Source: Globodera rostochiensis
Lineage: Eukaryota > Nematoda > Chromadorea > Rhabditida > Heteroderidae
Length of the DNA: 64,000 nucleotides
Reading direction: 5' to 3'
Assembly (NCBI GenBank): GCA_018350325.1
Contig: JAEVLN010000007.1
Span: 3,205,804-3,269,803 of the forward strand
In this document: positions 31,717 to 44,249 of the stretch, in pieces
How the letters are laid out: each line of letters starts with the position of its first letter
Numbering within the stretch: position 1 is the stretch's first letter
The notes under the pieces: generated by a model
Databases searched by the model: none
What the model saw: only the letters and a program-made list of their open reading frames with translations
What the model was told of the DNA's origin: nothing
Program-made: the position numbers and the translations under genes

Positions 31717-34700
31717 CTTTTTTATTAAATNCCTCTTATTGTTTTACAATGGTGCCACGGCAGATGAATTACAGCCCAAGAAAGAACGTGAGTTTGAATA
31801 AATCCGGCTTCCTTTTAACAATTATTGTTAAGCCGGCGAAATTGTGCAAGAGGTCATTGATCGGTTCGAAAAAATAGCCGAAACTTCCGTTGATTTGACT
31901 GAAAAATTGGCACTGATCCGGGACACGAGTGCGGCATTCATCAAACTTGCTGTCCCATTGGGAGCACTTTTGGCCGCTTCATTGGACATTGTCAAAAAGG
32001 AAAGCGTATTCAAATTAATTTAATGGAAAAAACTGCCATTGTAAATACAAAATAGGTAATTGAATCGATGTAAATTTAGCCCGAGTCGGAAGAGTACAAA
32101 GCCCTGAAAAAGCTCAATAAACAAATGAATTATCAATTTGATCGTTTGGGCGAGCGGCTTACGTATTCATTCGAAGCGGAAGAGATGGACACTGAATTAA
32201 GGCACTTTCAAAATGTGAGTTTTAGATACTCCCAAGTTGAATGCAGTTTATATTGTATTCCTTTTTGGGTCCAAACCAAAAAATTGCCCTGTTTTCCCCA
32301 AGAATTTCATACTTTTTTTGATATATATTAAAATGATTTATCAATGAAATGTCTACAGGAAATTATAATAAAATTATTTTTTGGAAAACAAAATAAATTG
32401 TTTAATCAAAGAAAACAAATAAATATTTTAATTTGGAAGACTGGGATTCACAACAAACTATTTACGTATTTTTGTTATAGTTCATCACTGGACAATTGAA
32501 CATTTTGTCTCGAAAAGTTCGTTACTTCACTGACCCAACAAAGCCCAAAACTGTGTCTTCTGTAAACGATTTGTTGGAATATTGTAAAGGAGCCAATGGT
32601 GTTGAAAAGATGGCAGACGTAAATTTTAATTATATTGATTTACAATCATTAAAAAAAGACGTAAAAAGTTAAATATTTAATTTCCGAGTCATTTTATGCC
32701 GTAGAATACGAATCTGAGCTTGGGTTTTTCTAATTTCGAACAGCTAATTCAAATTTGGCCGAGCTCGGGTTTGCAGTTGAAAAGTGTCTTTGAAATTTTA
32801 AACTCTTGTCGATAACCCCTGCAGGAATTGCCAAAAAGTGAGAGGTTTTTTATTATTAAAAACAAATAAATTTAAGTATATCAATCAACGGGTTACCGAA
32901 GGCTGCATGTTAACAAATACACTCGTTTTCGTCAAAATAGAAAATCTGTGGCTGCAAATCAAGCAAAAGTTTAACATCACTGAATGGAACCACCATGAAA
33001 AGCATCTAAAGCGGCGTAAGTTATTTTTCGAATCAATTTGAAGGAACGAACTAAAAATTTTCGGATATTCTTAAAAACACTAAAATAATTAAGTTAAAAC
33101 AATGTTTACAGGAATTCTGAAAATCATCTACTCAATTCCAAGCAGTGAAAGTCTCGATGAACTCGAACGTGTTGAACGAAATCTACCCGGTAATAATTGG
33201 ATGGTTGGTCGAATTAAATCGTTTAAAATGATTATTATAGATTTTTTTTCTTTTAAATCGACAATTGAAGGAGTGTTCGAACTGATTAAGCACAAGCAAT
33301 CACGCAATCCAACCAAGTAAGCCTTGTATTAAAAAATTAAATAAATTTTAGACAACGTTCAGGTGCTTAACAGACGCTGTGTTCAACGGAAACATGTACG
33401 ATCGTGTCAAAATGTCTTTTTTCAGTGCTTTAATACAAATTGAGCTCGGGCGATTGGTAAAAAGTTAACATTAATTAAGTAAAAGATACTCAAATTGAGA
33501 CCCGGGCAGGAACCGAAAGCTCTCTTTACCTTCAGTGCAGTATCATCTTAACACCCAAGCAGATTTTATTAGCGTCTAGTCCACCGGGGCATTTCCCCCC
33601 TCCCACCGTCTCCTATGGATTTTATGCCGTCTGCAATAAGCGTTTTAAACCCCTGGGCTACTAAAATTTTCAAATAATTTAGATGCTTGCCGCAAACCTT
33701 TGTGGAAATTTCACATTTAACGATAACAAGGCACAGTTTGATCAGTTTTTATTTGAAGTTACTGCGGATGTTACCCATACGTCACAGTTTTTGGTCGATT
33801 ACATGCCGAAAAAACTGGTATTTATACAAAATAAAACGCTTTAAATGATTAAACTCAAGAACATGAGTTCGATGGGCGTTGAGGATTTAATTATCAGCAA
33901 AACAATAGAGGATTACCCTGGAGGGAAAGATGGCATTCCATCTATCAGATACTACGGGTTGGGCGCTAAAATTCATCAAAATCTGAAGCATGTCGGTCTT
34001 CCAAGGTGTGATTTATTTGGGCTAGCCTATGAGTAAAAATCGAGTCAGATTTTTTATTTGACCATGGTCATCAAATGCTAGAAAAAATATAAAGCGACAA
34101 AATTTTACCACCATTTTTGCGCGCATTTTAATTAACCGGCAGTTGAAAGCCGAAGGGAAAAATAAAAAATATAAACCACTTACGATTTTGTCTAAACTTT
34201 CATAAAAATTCCCGTTAAAAAGTTTTGGACAGAAGCACCTTTTTTAGTCTCTACTAGCGGTTTAGGTGAGCCTAACGGCGCACCAACCGCTAGAAGTTCG
34301 GATATGTTATGAACAGATTTGATTGAAATACTTAGAAACTTTTTATCCTTGTCATTTTCCCTTAGGGCACTTTCTTTCTTGGCATTTTCCCTTATGGCAC
34401 TTGTTTCTTGGCATTTTACTTATGGCACTTTCTTCCTTTTGGGCATTTCCCTTATGGCACTTTATTTCATAACATTTTGCTTTGGACACTTTCTTTCTTG
34501 GCATTTTCCCTTATGGTACTTGTTTCTTGGCATTTTACTTATGGCACTTTCTTCCTTTTGGGCATTTCCCTTATGGCACTTTATTTCATAGCATTTTGCC
34601 TTAGGGCACTTTCTTTCTTGGCATTTAACTTCGGGCATTTTTGTTTCTTGGCATTTTCCCTAAAGGCATTTTCTTCCTTTTGGCATTTCACTTCTTTGTC

Positions 34701-36759
34701 ATTTTCTCTTTTGGAATTTTCTTTTTTTGGCATTCTCTATCTTTTGACATTTTCCCTTTGGCATTTCCTCTAGGCATTTCTTTCTTTTAGCATTTCCCCT
34801 TTTGGCATTTTCTTTCTCCTTTGGCATTTTTCTTCTTTGGTATTCTCTTTTGACACTTTCCCTTTGGCATTTCCTCTAGGCATTTTATACCCTTTGTATT
34901 TCTCTTCAATGGTGTTTCCACTTGGCATTTCTCCCCTTACTATTAGACATTATCTTTTTTAGCGTTTTTCCACTTTGGCATTTTTCTCTTCTTTGGCATT
35001 TACCTTTTTGGCATCTTTTTTATGGCACTTTCTTCCTTTTGGGCATTTCCCTTATGGCACTTATTTCATAGCATTTTGCCTTAGGGCACTTTTTTCTTGG
35101 CATTTTACTTATGCACTTTCTTTCTTGGAATTTTCCCTTATGGCACTTGTTTCTTAGCATTTTCTTCCTTTTGGGCATTTCCCTTATGGCATCTTTTCTT
35201 TGGAATTTTCTACCTTGACAAATTAGGCATTTTCTCCCCTTAGGCATTTCTTCCTTGCAGCATTTTTGCACTGGTTTTAGTTTTTGAATAAAAATAATTT
35301 TGCTTTTAAAAATTTTAGTAATTAAAAAAGTATTTAAAACAGTTTGGAGTTCAGCCAAATAACATCCGGACATTCAACTTTTTATGTATAGATTTAGGCA
35401 CTTTTTGGGATTTTTAGCCCTTAGCCCTTATTTTGGGAGTTTTGGTAACAAATATTGTAAAATAACTTCTAGAGGTTCTCAAAAAAAACATGAGTTTTTA
35501 GAAAATTCGAAAATCGGCTCGAAATTTTTGCTCAAGTTTACTAACAAAAATGTTTAAAAAATTCCCCAACGTCACCTGTTGATGCCGTCTGACACTCCAA
35601 TTAATAAAAAGTGCGCACCAAAAAATGTTGGAAATTTTTTTGATTAATTTTTAAATTTTTTCGATTGTAAAACTGTTTAATTCTTTGTTTTGGTAATTTG
35701 GTCTTAGTGCTGAGTCCAATTGCTTAAATTTAAAGATCTTTTTAATTAGGATTGAGAAGCAAGTACTTGTGGCTCCATCAGAAAATTCGGACGCAACATT
35801 TACGGCTTATTATGTCTGCCCGGACTACTGGTGCACCAAAGTTTTGGGACAGCGGGGAGTGGACGTGATGGTCGCGCGTTTTATAAAACATCACATTTTC
35901 GACGCTTGGTCTCTCAAGAAGCGTCTTCAGCGCATCAAACCTGCAATTCTTGAGACGCTGAAGTAAGCCGTTCAAAATTTTGCGACTAATACAGTCACGG
36001 TAAAATAAAAATAAGCCATTAGGTTCAGTCCAGTACTCCTTGTGTTTTGCCCAATTCCCTGACAAAATAATCTTAAGCCTTAATTTAGAGAATTGCTTTA
36101 ACCAAGTTTTTATTATTTTCTTGAACATTAAGTTTATTTATTTTTTTTGGTTTTAGTTAATTTTTATTTTATTTTTGCACCAATTTAATGTAAACAAAGA
36201 GACCGTGAAAGCATTTGTTAAACAATAATTCAATATGCAAGCTATAAAAATCCGGAAAAATTCCCCACAAGAGCCAAAAGCTCGCCACGCTCTAAAGTAT
36301 TTGGCCGAGTTAGTTAAAAAAAATTTTGATGGGATTCTTTATACTAAAAATTGGCAAACAATAAAGTTTATTTTGTTAAACTAAATTATGAAAATCATTC
36401 GTGCGGATGAGAACTAGGAGACTATGTTAACCATTTCAAACTTTTAAAACGATTCAGCAATTTACACGAAACTAATCAATAATATTTTTAGACTTGACTA
36501 TTATGTTTCATTGCCTCGTCTTGTCAATGAATTGGAGGAAATCAAAAAACTCAAACTTGTCGCCGAATGGCAGCAGAGTGCAGCCATTGTTCGGCAAAAA
36601 ACTGCTTTTCTTGTGAATTGTGCATTCCCAGCAATTACTGTGGTATACCAGCGTGAAAGCACAGATCTTGCGGGCACTGTGCATTTCGAACATTCAAACT
36701 TTTTGGACAAACAATGGTTCGACGATAATACCTGCCATAATTTCTTTTTTTTTCTTTGA
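31694..36759 (+). CDS. secreted protein of unknown family, 12 exons
   Basis: Exons 31694-31787, 31833-32005, 32080-32214, 32481-32618, 32877-33015, 33112-33189, 33241-33316, 33363-33456, 33683-33817, 33860-34005, 35750-35962 and 36492-36759. All introns are GT-AG with matching phases; 1689 nt give 562 residues. The start (MYHDILLLFFIK) is a signal peptide with one unknown base (31732). Next come an amphipathic helical part (KALKKLNKQMNYQFDRLGER), scattered cysteines and motifs such as YYGLGAKIHQNLKHVGLP and VNCAFPAITVVYQRE. I do not recognise the family. The promoter region has been amplified into the adjacent satellite, intron 10 hosts a minisatellite, and a decayed inverted copy lies at 47.6-49.35 kb. 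The model is well supported by phase; the function is unknown. Confidence 0.75.
34330..35260. repeat. GGCATTTTCCCTTATGGCAC minisatellite in intron 10
   Basis: Irregular units of 20-30 bp built on TTGGCATTTTCCCTTATGGC ACTTTCTTCC. It occupies most of the 1.74-kb intron 34006-35749. The inverted copy of this gene lacks the array and about 1.6 kb around it. Confidence 0.8.
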
Positions 36760-37280
36760 AATGTAAACTTAAAGCATAAATGAGTTGATTGTCGGGTAAA
36801 AATAAGTGTACTAAAATATTCAAAACAACGAAATAAAATCATTTTTTTCTCAACCTTCCACTCTTCCTGTGATTTCTTATTTGAAAAATTGTTAGCGGAG
36901 TCTCAAAGTGAAATGGATGTGCCGCGGCACATCTCGCCCACATATAACCCCTCAATTAAAGAATGATCGGTCCGTCCACCGCTAACTACTTACGAATGTT
37001 TTCCCGACCTAACTGTTCGCCAATTTTGTCCGTATGGCCATAATTTTATTTTTCAAAACAAAAATTTTGATGAACATTTTACTTACGCTCATTTAAATTT
37101 TCTGTTTTTGGCTAAATATTTCAGTTATTTGCTCTAGTAAAAAATGCAAGAAAATGAAGCACTTTTTCTTTAAAAGGGTAAATTTTTTAATGTTTCCATT
37201 TATATTTATATTATTTTCAATAATTATTTAGTGAATTCAGCATCAAATGAGTCATCCTCTAAAAACTTAAGGCACTGCCT
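36760..37280 (+). other. non-coding part of the left inverted-repeat arm
   Basis: Contains the perfect palindrome ATGTGCCGCGGCACAT (36917-36932), repeated at 44987-45002 in the other arm. Otherwise AT-rich without a gene. Confidence 0.5.
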
Positions 37281-37954
37281 AATTTGACGTCATTCGACTC
37301 AACTCTGGCAGGTCAAGCCAAGCCCAAGACGTTCACGGACAACAACAATTCAATCGATAAACCGCAAAAAAGCGCACAACAACAACAACAACAACAACGT
37401 CCCACCACTTTGTTTCCAATCAGTGAATCACCGACCACGTCATTTGGTACAGCACAAGACACGGATCAATCAAAAATGATCAGGTTCGAATGATCCATAG
37501 ATTGTGTCAGATCGATCTTTTCAAAAAACAGGCCACCACCATCCGGTAACGCTTGGTGGTCAACTTTATGTCCAGTGTACTCTTTCATCGGCATTGGATC
37601 ATCATCATTTGCATCAACTCTCATCACCAATATTTTGCTCGTCCACCCAGGGCACCATCGGTTGTGCCATCGGCAAGTTGTTCGATCAGTGTCGATCAAG
37701 TTGGCAAAGTCATATAATCAATTTTAGACCACTGTAAAAATTTATTATTCACAGTTATGCCGCTTGAGAACGCCACGACGCCAAATGCAGCGCAATGCCC
37801 TGCGGCGTTGCTCAATAGCCGCCAGCCGCTTTTGATGTTGCCGCCACTACCGCCTCCGGCTGGCAGCACCAGTCCACAACAGCAACAGGTGACAGCGCCG
37901 GTTTACGATGGTGATCGGTTTGAAACAAAAAGAAGCCCTCTAATCAAATTTTAA
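37281..37954 (+). pseudogene. 5' part of the coiled-coil gene, inverted copy
   Basis: Plus-strand counterpart of the first exons of the minus-strand gene at 41668-44215. It carries the Gln-run block before RPTTLFPISESPTTSF and the exon MPLENATTPNAAQCPAALL at 37757. A one-base length difference from the other copy in the middle exon shifts the frame. Downstream exons are absent: homology ends near 38165, inside the intron, so this copy cannot make the coiled-coil protein. Confidence 0.65.
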
Positions 37955-39200
37955 TGGTACGCATATAAACGGGTGCCAAATGAAAATTTTCAAAGACATT
38001 ATTTGGAAGGCCAAAAAGCCTCATTTTGCAGAATCTTTATTTACCGATAAAAAAATGTTCAACTGTTATTATATTTTTGGTAAGCATAATCGATGAGAGC
38101 ATCTTTTTGTTCAAAATTTGGTTAAATTGGCAAAATTTTCCTCGATGAGGCTAAAACCTCAGATTTGGCACCCCTGGCTGGATATAAAGCATCTCATTTA
38201 TTTTGATTGAAATTTTTTTAGTAATTAAAAAATGTATGAATTGTTTGAACTAATAATAGTGTTTAATGTTAATTCTTTAAATTTAATTTTAAAAAATCTT
38301 TTAAAAGTATTCTAAAATTGTTAGTTTTGTTATATTCTTTTTTTCCTGTTTCATAGATAGTTTTTAAATTCTCTTAATTTAATTTTTAAATGAACATTTA
38401 AAACTGTGAATGCATAAACATCACAGACAAAAAGGTTCATTCAAATTAATTAGAAAATTTCACAAAAACGATAAAAGTTTGTGCAATTTTGTGACTATGA
38501 TAGTACGGGACCGAGCCTAAAATTCCATTTTTTAGTCTGAATTTTTTGGTCCCGGATTTTTTAAAATTTCGTAATTTCACTAAAATACCCCATTTTTTAC
38601 CAAGTTTTTTTCTGCTTCTTATTTATCTATTAGTCCCCATTTTTTTGATTAAGACTTCTTTTGGTCCCGCTTTGAAACAGTGCGGTGCCGCCATAAGCAA
38701 AACATCGATGACGTAAAGCAAATTTTTTGAGATATATTAGCCAAAAGTTAGCAAGCTTTGGATATCTGCGGGCCGAGAAGAATATATGATGAGAGCTTTG
38801 GTATAGTTCAAGAAATTAAAGAAACAAAATGTAAAATAATTAGCAAATAAGTAAATTTTAAATTTATTTTCAATTTAAGTCTTATTAATAAAATCACTAT
38901 TTTTTGTAAGAAGTTACGGGAAAATTCCGGAAAATGGGTACCTCGCCAAATAACCCGGGGCCTCCCCGACCCCGATTTTTGTTTGCAAATTTTGTTTGGG
39001 TTTTAATAGACAAATTGTATTTGCATTATTCTTAAGAATTCGATAATGTTGAAAGATGGAAAAAGAAAATATTTATACATATATATTTTAAGATGAGAAC
39101 ATTTAAATTCAATAATATGTTTTGTGATAAATTGATATTTTTGTCACCTCCTGGTGGTGGTGGTGAATCAAATAATTTCTCAAATCCCGTTTGCTTCAAA
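37955..39200. other. end of the left arm, then AT-rich spacer
   Basis: Homology to the other arm runs to about 38165 (ATGAGGCTAAAACCTCA). Beyond it there is AT-rich DNA without a gene, up to the dioxygenase stop codon. Confidence 0.5.
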
Positions 39201-40868
39201 TCAACAACGCTCGTTCTGTTTTATGGCAAATGCGCTTTGCTGCAGAAATGCAAGGCGTTCACGGCATTTCGGGTCGTCATGCAAGATGCGTCTGGTTGCC
39301 GGTCTTAGCGGGTATGATCTTGTCCACAGGGAGGTGAAGAAGCGTCCGTAGTAAATGCACTGCTCGCTCTCCGCCTGTTGCTGTTCGTCAGGCAAACACA
39401 CTTCGCTTGGCCGACCGTCCTTTAGCACCAGCGAACGGACGACCGTGTTGAAGTTGGGCTCGTGGAAGTAGGCGAAGGAGAAGCGCTCCTGCGCGTTCAG
39501 GCTCACCTTGTGCGGTGTGGCCAGAATGAAACTGTCCGTGAGCAGTTGAAATGTGTCGCCAGGAAAGCAGACGAGCGTGCGATTGTACGGCACGACAAAG
39601 TGCCAAGGTTCCACATCTTCGTACATGCCGGCGGTGCTTTCGGTGTCAAGCCTGAATTAAATAAGCTCCAATTAATTACCTAATAAAGGAAAAAGAGTGC
39701 CAACCAATTTCTTAGTCTCAGTTCCCCTTCAATTGGTGGCCGAACATGAAGTCCTCCAACAGGGTCCTGTGCCAACAGTACCAGCATGCCGTTGTCCGTG
39801 TGTGAGCTGAGCCCTTTGCCAATGTTAACAGTGTCTCGCGCAGGATAGTGCAATGTTTGCAATCGGTGCCACCCGTCAACACAAAGTCCGCTGATTGTCG
39901 TACGGTTAAGGCCCAATGCGAGTGCGATCAGCTCAACTACACTGGTCCCAATCTGGCCCAGTTCGTTTTTCCAGCTTTGCATCGCATTCCGGTAGCCGGA
40001 AACGGCGGATGGCCATGGAACCGGTCCATGGCATGGCCACTTATCAATCACGCGCCTGTCGTCCATTGGAAGATCCTTACAAATGTTGTAAGTCTCCCAG
40101 GCCTCTGAACATATATATGCAAAAGTGTATTTGGCCATGTTTAAAATTGATTTGTACGCAAGGAGGCCAGATTGCCTTCTTTTTATGGCAAATGCCATTT
40201 TGAAAATTTGCTTTCTCCACCTTGCCATTTCTTGGAACTTTGGGGGTAATTCTCATTTTTTGAAGAAAATAAAGATCCTTGTAAGATCCTTGTACAATTT
40301 GAAGTTTTTGGTGTCAAATCTCTATAAATAAAGTCAAAATTCAAAATTTTCTCGGCGGCGCCCATCGGCACCGCCGACCTCCTCCCCTGGAGCAAAAAGA
40401 AATTGTTTTTTGAAATTCGCTAAGAAAATAGCCATTTTAATGCCATTTTTCGGACTCCTTGGTGCCAACCATTACAATGCCATTTCTTAGAAGCCGTTTG
40501 CCATTTTTTCTCGAAGGTGATCTGGCCTCACTATTTGTACGGTTGTGCTCTGGGCTCCCACCCATACCAATGTGTCTTCCGTTGTTCTCCGCGTCGATTT
40601 TGTACTCGTTGCCAACATAGTAGCCGCTGAAGCTCAGTTCGTTGATGCACAATCGCTTGTACTCCATTGGCATGTTCATGAAGCTACGGCTGGCATCAAA
40701 AGCGCGTGTCAGCAATTTGTCCTGTTCGGTGTTGATGTTTATGTAAAAAAATCCGTCGTTTCGCCATGCTTTGACCATCTCAGCACCAAGTGATTTGTCT
40801 TCCATGCCAACTTGCTTTGGAACACAGAAAAACGACATTTTAAATGGTTGAATATTTATGTGAAACAA
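39201..40868 (-). CDS. 2-oxoglutarate/Fe(II)-dependent dioxygenase (isopenicillin N synthase-like)
   Basis: Three minus-strand exons, 40868-40568, 40104-39705 and 39651-39201. GT-AG introns have matching phases; 1152 nt give 383 residues (373 from the second Met). These enzymes oxidise small molecules using iron, oxygen and 2-oxoglutarate. An N-terminal DIOX_N-like part (RNDGFFYININ) is followed by the jelly-roll core with SSHTDNG (His202, Asp204), TPHKVSLN (His281) and ERFSF (Arg290, Ser292), so the iron triad and the co-substrate R-x-S motif are intact. The roughly 60-residue C-terminal extension is unusual. Intron 1 (463 bp) holds a GC-rich module. The family is widespread in plants, fungi and bacteria and scarce in animals, so gene transfer is possible but unproven. 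The substrate is unknown. Confidence 0.85.
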
Positions 40869-41667
40869 TTTGATGTGTTGGATTGTTTGTTATTTTTTGA
40901 AGCAAAAATTCAATGTTAAATAATAAATGTTTTTGTATATGACGAAGAATTTGTACTTTGCTAGGCAAAAAGAAAAGGCGGCGAAGATAGAAAGGAGTCG
41001 TAATGAGCAGTCACCAACCCATTAACACATCAATTATAATTAACATGTTTTTGCATTAAGTGCATGATCAAAATTTTTTAAGCGCCTGGGCGGTGACACT
41101 TCTTTTCTCCATATAATTATTTTTTTTGATCACCGCTTTAATTCAACATTTATCAATTTTTGCTGTGCACTTTTGGGTTCTCGTCACCAATTTGTCGTTC
41201 AGTTGTATCGCTATTTGTATATATGTCACGGGTAAGAAATGCTAAAGTGCAAGCAATTTTGAAAGTCTCTACCGGTTTTTAAACTAAACCAAATTAAAGA
41301 CATAAAATTGAATTAGAAAGCTCTAAGCTTTTAAAAGCTAATGTTAAAACAAAGCTAAACATTAGATAATTTGTAAAAAGTTATTTCAATAAAACTATGC
41401 ACATTGAACTTTTAAAAAAAGTTTTTGAACCGCTTGGCTTTTCCCTAAATGATTCTTTTCATTTATAACTTTCTAATTTAATCTTATTGTGTTTGATTTG
41501 GTTTAATTTAAAAAAAGGTATAGACTTTCGAAATTGCTTGAATTAGCATTTTCAGAATTAGCCGGATAATTCCAGAAATTTCCCGCTCAAGGCGGGTAAT
41601 TTTATAAATTCCAAAATTACTCGATTTACAAAAAATGTTTTGATTTTTTAAATTAAATGTATTTCTT
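40869..41667. other. intergenic stretch, nothing recognised
   Basis: AT-rich, lying upstream of the dioxygenase and downstream of the coiled-coil gene. No further exon with supportable splice sites. Confidence 0.5.
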
Positions 41668-44215
41668 TTAAAAAGTGCCACGAGCATATAAAATGATGAA
41701 TTTGTCGTGGAGCACTTCCATTTCTTTGCGCAAAGCACCAATTTGTGCCACGTGCTCATCAAGTTGAGCCTGTGTTGACGAGTGGACGCCGACACTACAG
41801 CACGGAGTTGAGTCCTCCTGCTGGACACTTGAGCCTAATGATTTAAATTTTATTGGCCGATTCAGCGCGGCCGTTTCGGCGCTGCCAAGTTAAAAACTTC
41901 ATAGGCATTTATGTTTAGAGCCCGGCAAGATCGAGATCCCGACCGAGATTTTCCGAGAGTCCAGGTCTCGAATCTCGGAAATTTGTCGAAAACTCCGAGA
42001 CCTGGACTCTCGAAATTTCGAGATTTTTTATCTCGGGAGTCCAGGTCTCAGCCCATCCGCAAATCTCGATCTCGGATTTTTCAAAAGTCCGGACTTAATT
42101 TATGTTAGCCAACTAAATAAAGCATCCATTTACCAAACAAGTCATCACGACCAAGCCGTTCACCCCGCTGGGTTTTCTCCGCCGATTTGACCAGACGTGC
42201 CACTTTACGACGGCATTCAACCAGTTGACGACATGCCAACCGAATGCTCTTCAGATCAAACTCTTTGGCATCTGCCAGTGAACTGTCAATGCCTGAACTG
42301 CTCGACAACGACGGCCCTCCTCCACCAGCTGTGCAGCACTCATCCGTCGCACTTTCCGCCTTAGGCGAATGCAAATTCAACATTTGCACCATCGTAGTCG
42401 ATTGTTTTTCTAAAATTTTTTGTTGCAAAATTCGTAATTTAAAAAAAAAATTCTCACTCTGTTGTTGATCCTTGACCAACTCCATGCAGGCCATCTCGCG
42501 CTCCACCACCGCTCTCTCCAGTTGCAATTGCATCTCGCGTCCATGCACTTCACGTTGGCGCAACTCCAACTCCAACTCCTCCAATGTGCTGTTTAGTGAC
42601 TGCACCGTTTGGTTCAGCTCCGTCCGCTCTCTGTCCCAAGCGGCTTCTCGTTCGGCTACTGCTCGCTTTTCGTGTGTCAGTTGCGATTGCAGTTGAGCAT
42701 GGTCGACCATCTAATTACATTTCAATTTCAAATTTTACATGGAAGTTTTGGACATGTCCCCAAACATGATCTGAAGTGTCAATTTGTAAAAAAAGGAACT
42801 ATAAGATTAGATAAAAAATTTTAAATATAAAAACCCCAAAAACCGGGGGTACTGGGTTTTAACCGGTACTGTGCAACCCTAAAAAATAGGTATAAAATTT
42901 TTGACTACAAATTGATTGAAATTAAATTGTTGAAAGTATTAAAAAAAATAGAATAACATAAATAAATGAATAAATTGACCAATTTTTCAAATTTTGCCTC
43001 CACATTTGCTTCACTACTTGTTGGGATTGTTGCCTGTCGATGTACACGTTGAGCAATTTCCAACTCAGTTTCATAGGTTCGTAATCTGAGAATGTATTGC
43101 ATTTTAATCATTAATTACCAACAGTTTTGAATAATTAAATATATTAAAAAAACGCCAAAACCTTCGCCGCATGCGGCTGATCTGTTCCCGTGCTGCGCCC
43201 TGCACATCGCCATGGCGCTCCCGCTCGCGCTCCGTCACCTCACGGCTGCGCCGCAGTGCCGTCTTCAGACGCCCAATTTCGGCATCTTTGGCGGACAGTT
43301 GTTGCACAAGCGTACACATCAGGTCTGACACCTGATCGTGTTGAAAATGTGTGATTTGTTGGGCATGATCAGAATATGAGATCCAATAATGAGGTTTAGC
43401 CTCATTTTGTGGCTTTTTAGAATTGATGAGTTTTTTGAGGCTTTTACTGTCGGCACCGTCGACCCTCCCGCCGCTCCCACAATAATATTTCAGAAAAATA
43501 TTGCCAAATTTTGAATAAAAAGATGCTCTCATCAATCATGGCTTACCAAAAATAAAACAATTAAATTTTTTTATCGATTAAGTAAAGATTCTGCAAAATG
43601 AAGCTTTTTTGCCTTCCAAATGCACCTGTTGCTGTTGTGGACTGGTGCTGCCAGCCGGAGGCGGTGGTGGCGGCAACATCAAAAGCGGCTGGCGGCTATT
43701 GAGCAACGCCGCAGGGCATTGCGCTGCATTTGGCGTTGTGGCGTTCTCAAGCGGCATAACTGTAAATAATAAATTTTTACAGTGGTCTAAAATTGATTAT
43801 ATGACTTTGCCAACTTGATCGACACTGATCGAACAGCTCGTTGCCGATGGCACAACCGATGGTGCCCTGGGTGGACGAGCAAGATATTGGTGATGACAGT
43901 TGGTGTAGATGTTGATGATCCAATGCCGATGAAGGAGTACACGGGACACGAAGTTGACCACCATGAGATCCCGGATGTTGATGATCTGCTTTTGAAAAGA
44001 TCGATCTGCACAATCTATGGATCATTCGAATCTGATCATTTTTTTTTGGTCCGTTACCAAATGACGTGGTCGGTGATTCGCTGATTGGAAACAAAGTGGT
44101 GGGACGTTGTTGTTGTGCACTTTTTTGCGGTTTATCGATTGAATTGTTGTTGTCCGTGAACGTCTTGGGCTTGGCTTGACCTGTCAGAGTTGAGTCGAAT
44201 GACGTCGAATTAGGC
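41668..44215 (-). CDS. coiled-coil protein, family not assigned
   Basis: Minus-strand exons: about 44205-44093 (STSFDSTLTGQ, Gln run, PISESPTTSF), about 43995-43810 (frame uncertain), 43759-43626 (MPLENATT, Pro run, SPQQQQ), 43331-43162 (VSDLMCTLVQQLSAKDAEIG), 43085-42980, 42710-42458 (a heptad-rich coiled coil, LNSTLEELELELRQRE), 42409-42134 (Ser/Gly linker, then KSIRLACRQLVECRRKVARL) and 41834-41668 (AQIGALRKEMEVLHDKF, stop). The last six exons keep frame and phase. The protein would be a cytoplasmic rod with a low-complexity N-terminus, likely a scaffold or vesicle-tether type, but I cannot name a family. The start is unresolved. A TIR element sits in its last intron, and its first exons are duplicated, inverted, at 37.3 kb. 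Confidence 0.65.
41916..42097. mobile_element. 182-bp element with CCGAGATCTCGG words, in an intron
   Basis: Flanked by the 9-bp direct repeat ATTTATGTT (41907-41915 and 42098-42106). Ends are imperfectly inverted (TAGAGCCCGG versus TCCGGACTTA). The interior holds words such as GAGACCTGGACTCTCG. It lies inside the last intron of the coiled-coil gene. Confidence 0.65.
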
Positions 44216-44249
44216 AGTGCCTTAAATTTTAGAGGATGACGTCATTTTG

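Noticed and set aside
32825..32840. Tiny exon ELPK between exons 4 and 5 of the secreted-protein gene
   Set aside because: Its length breaks the phase; exon 4 joins 32877 directly in frame.
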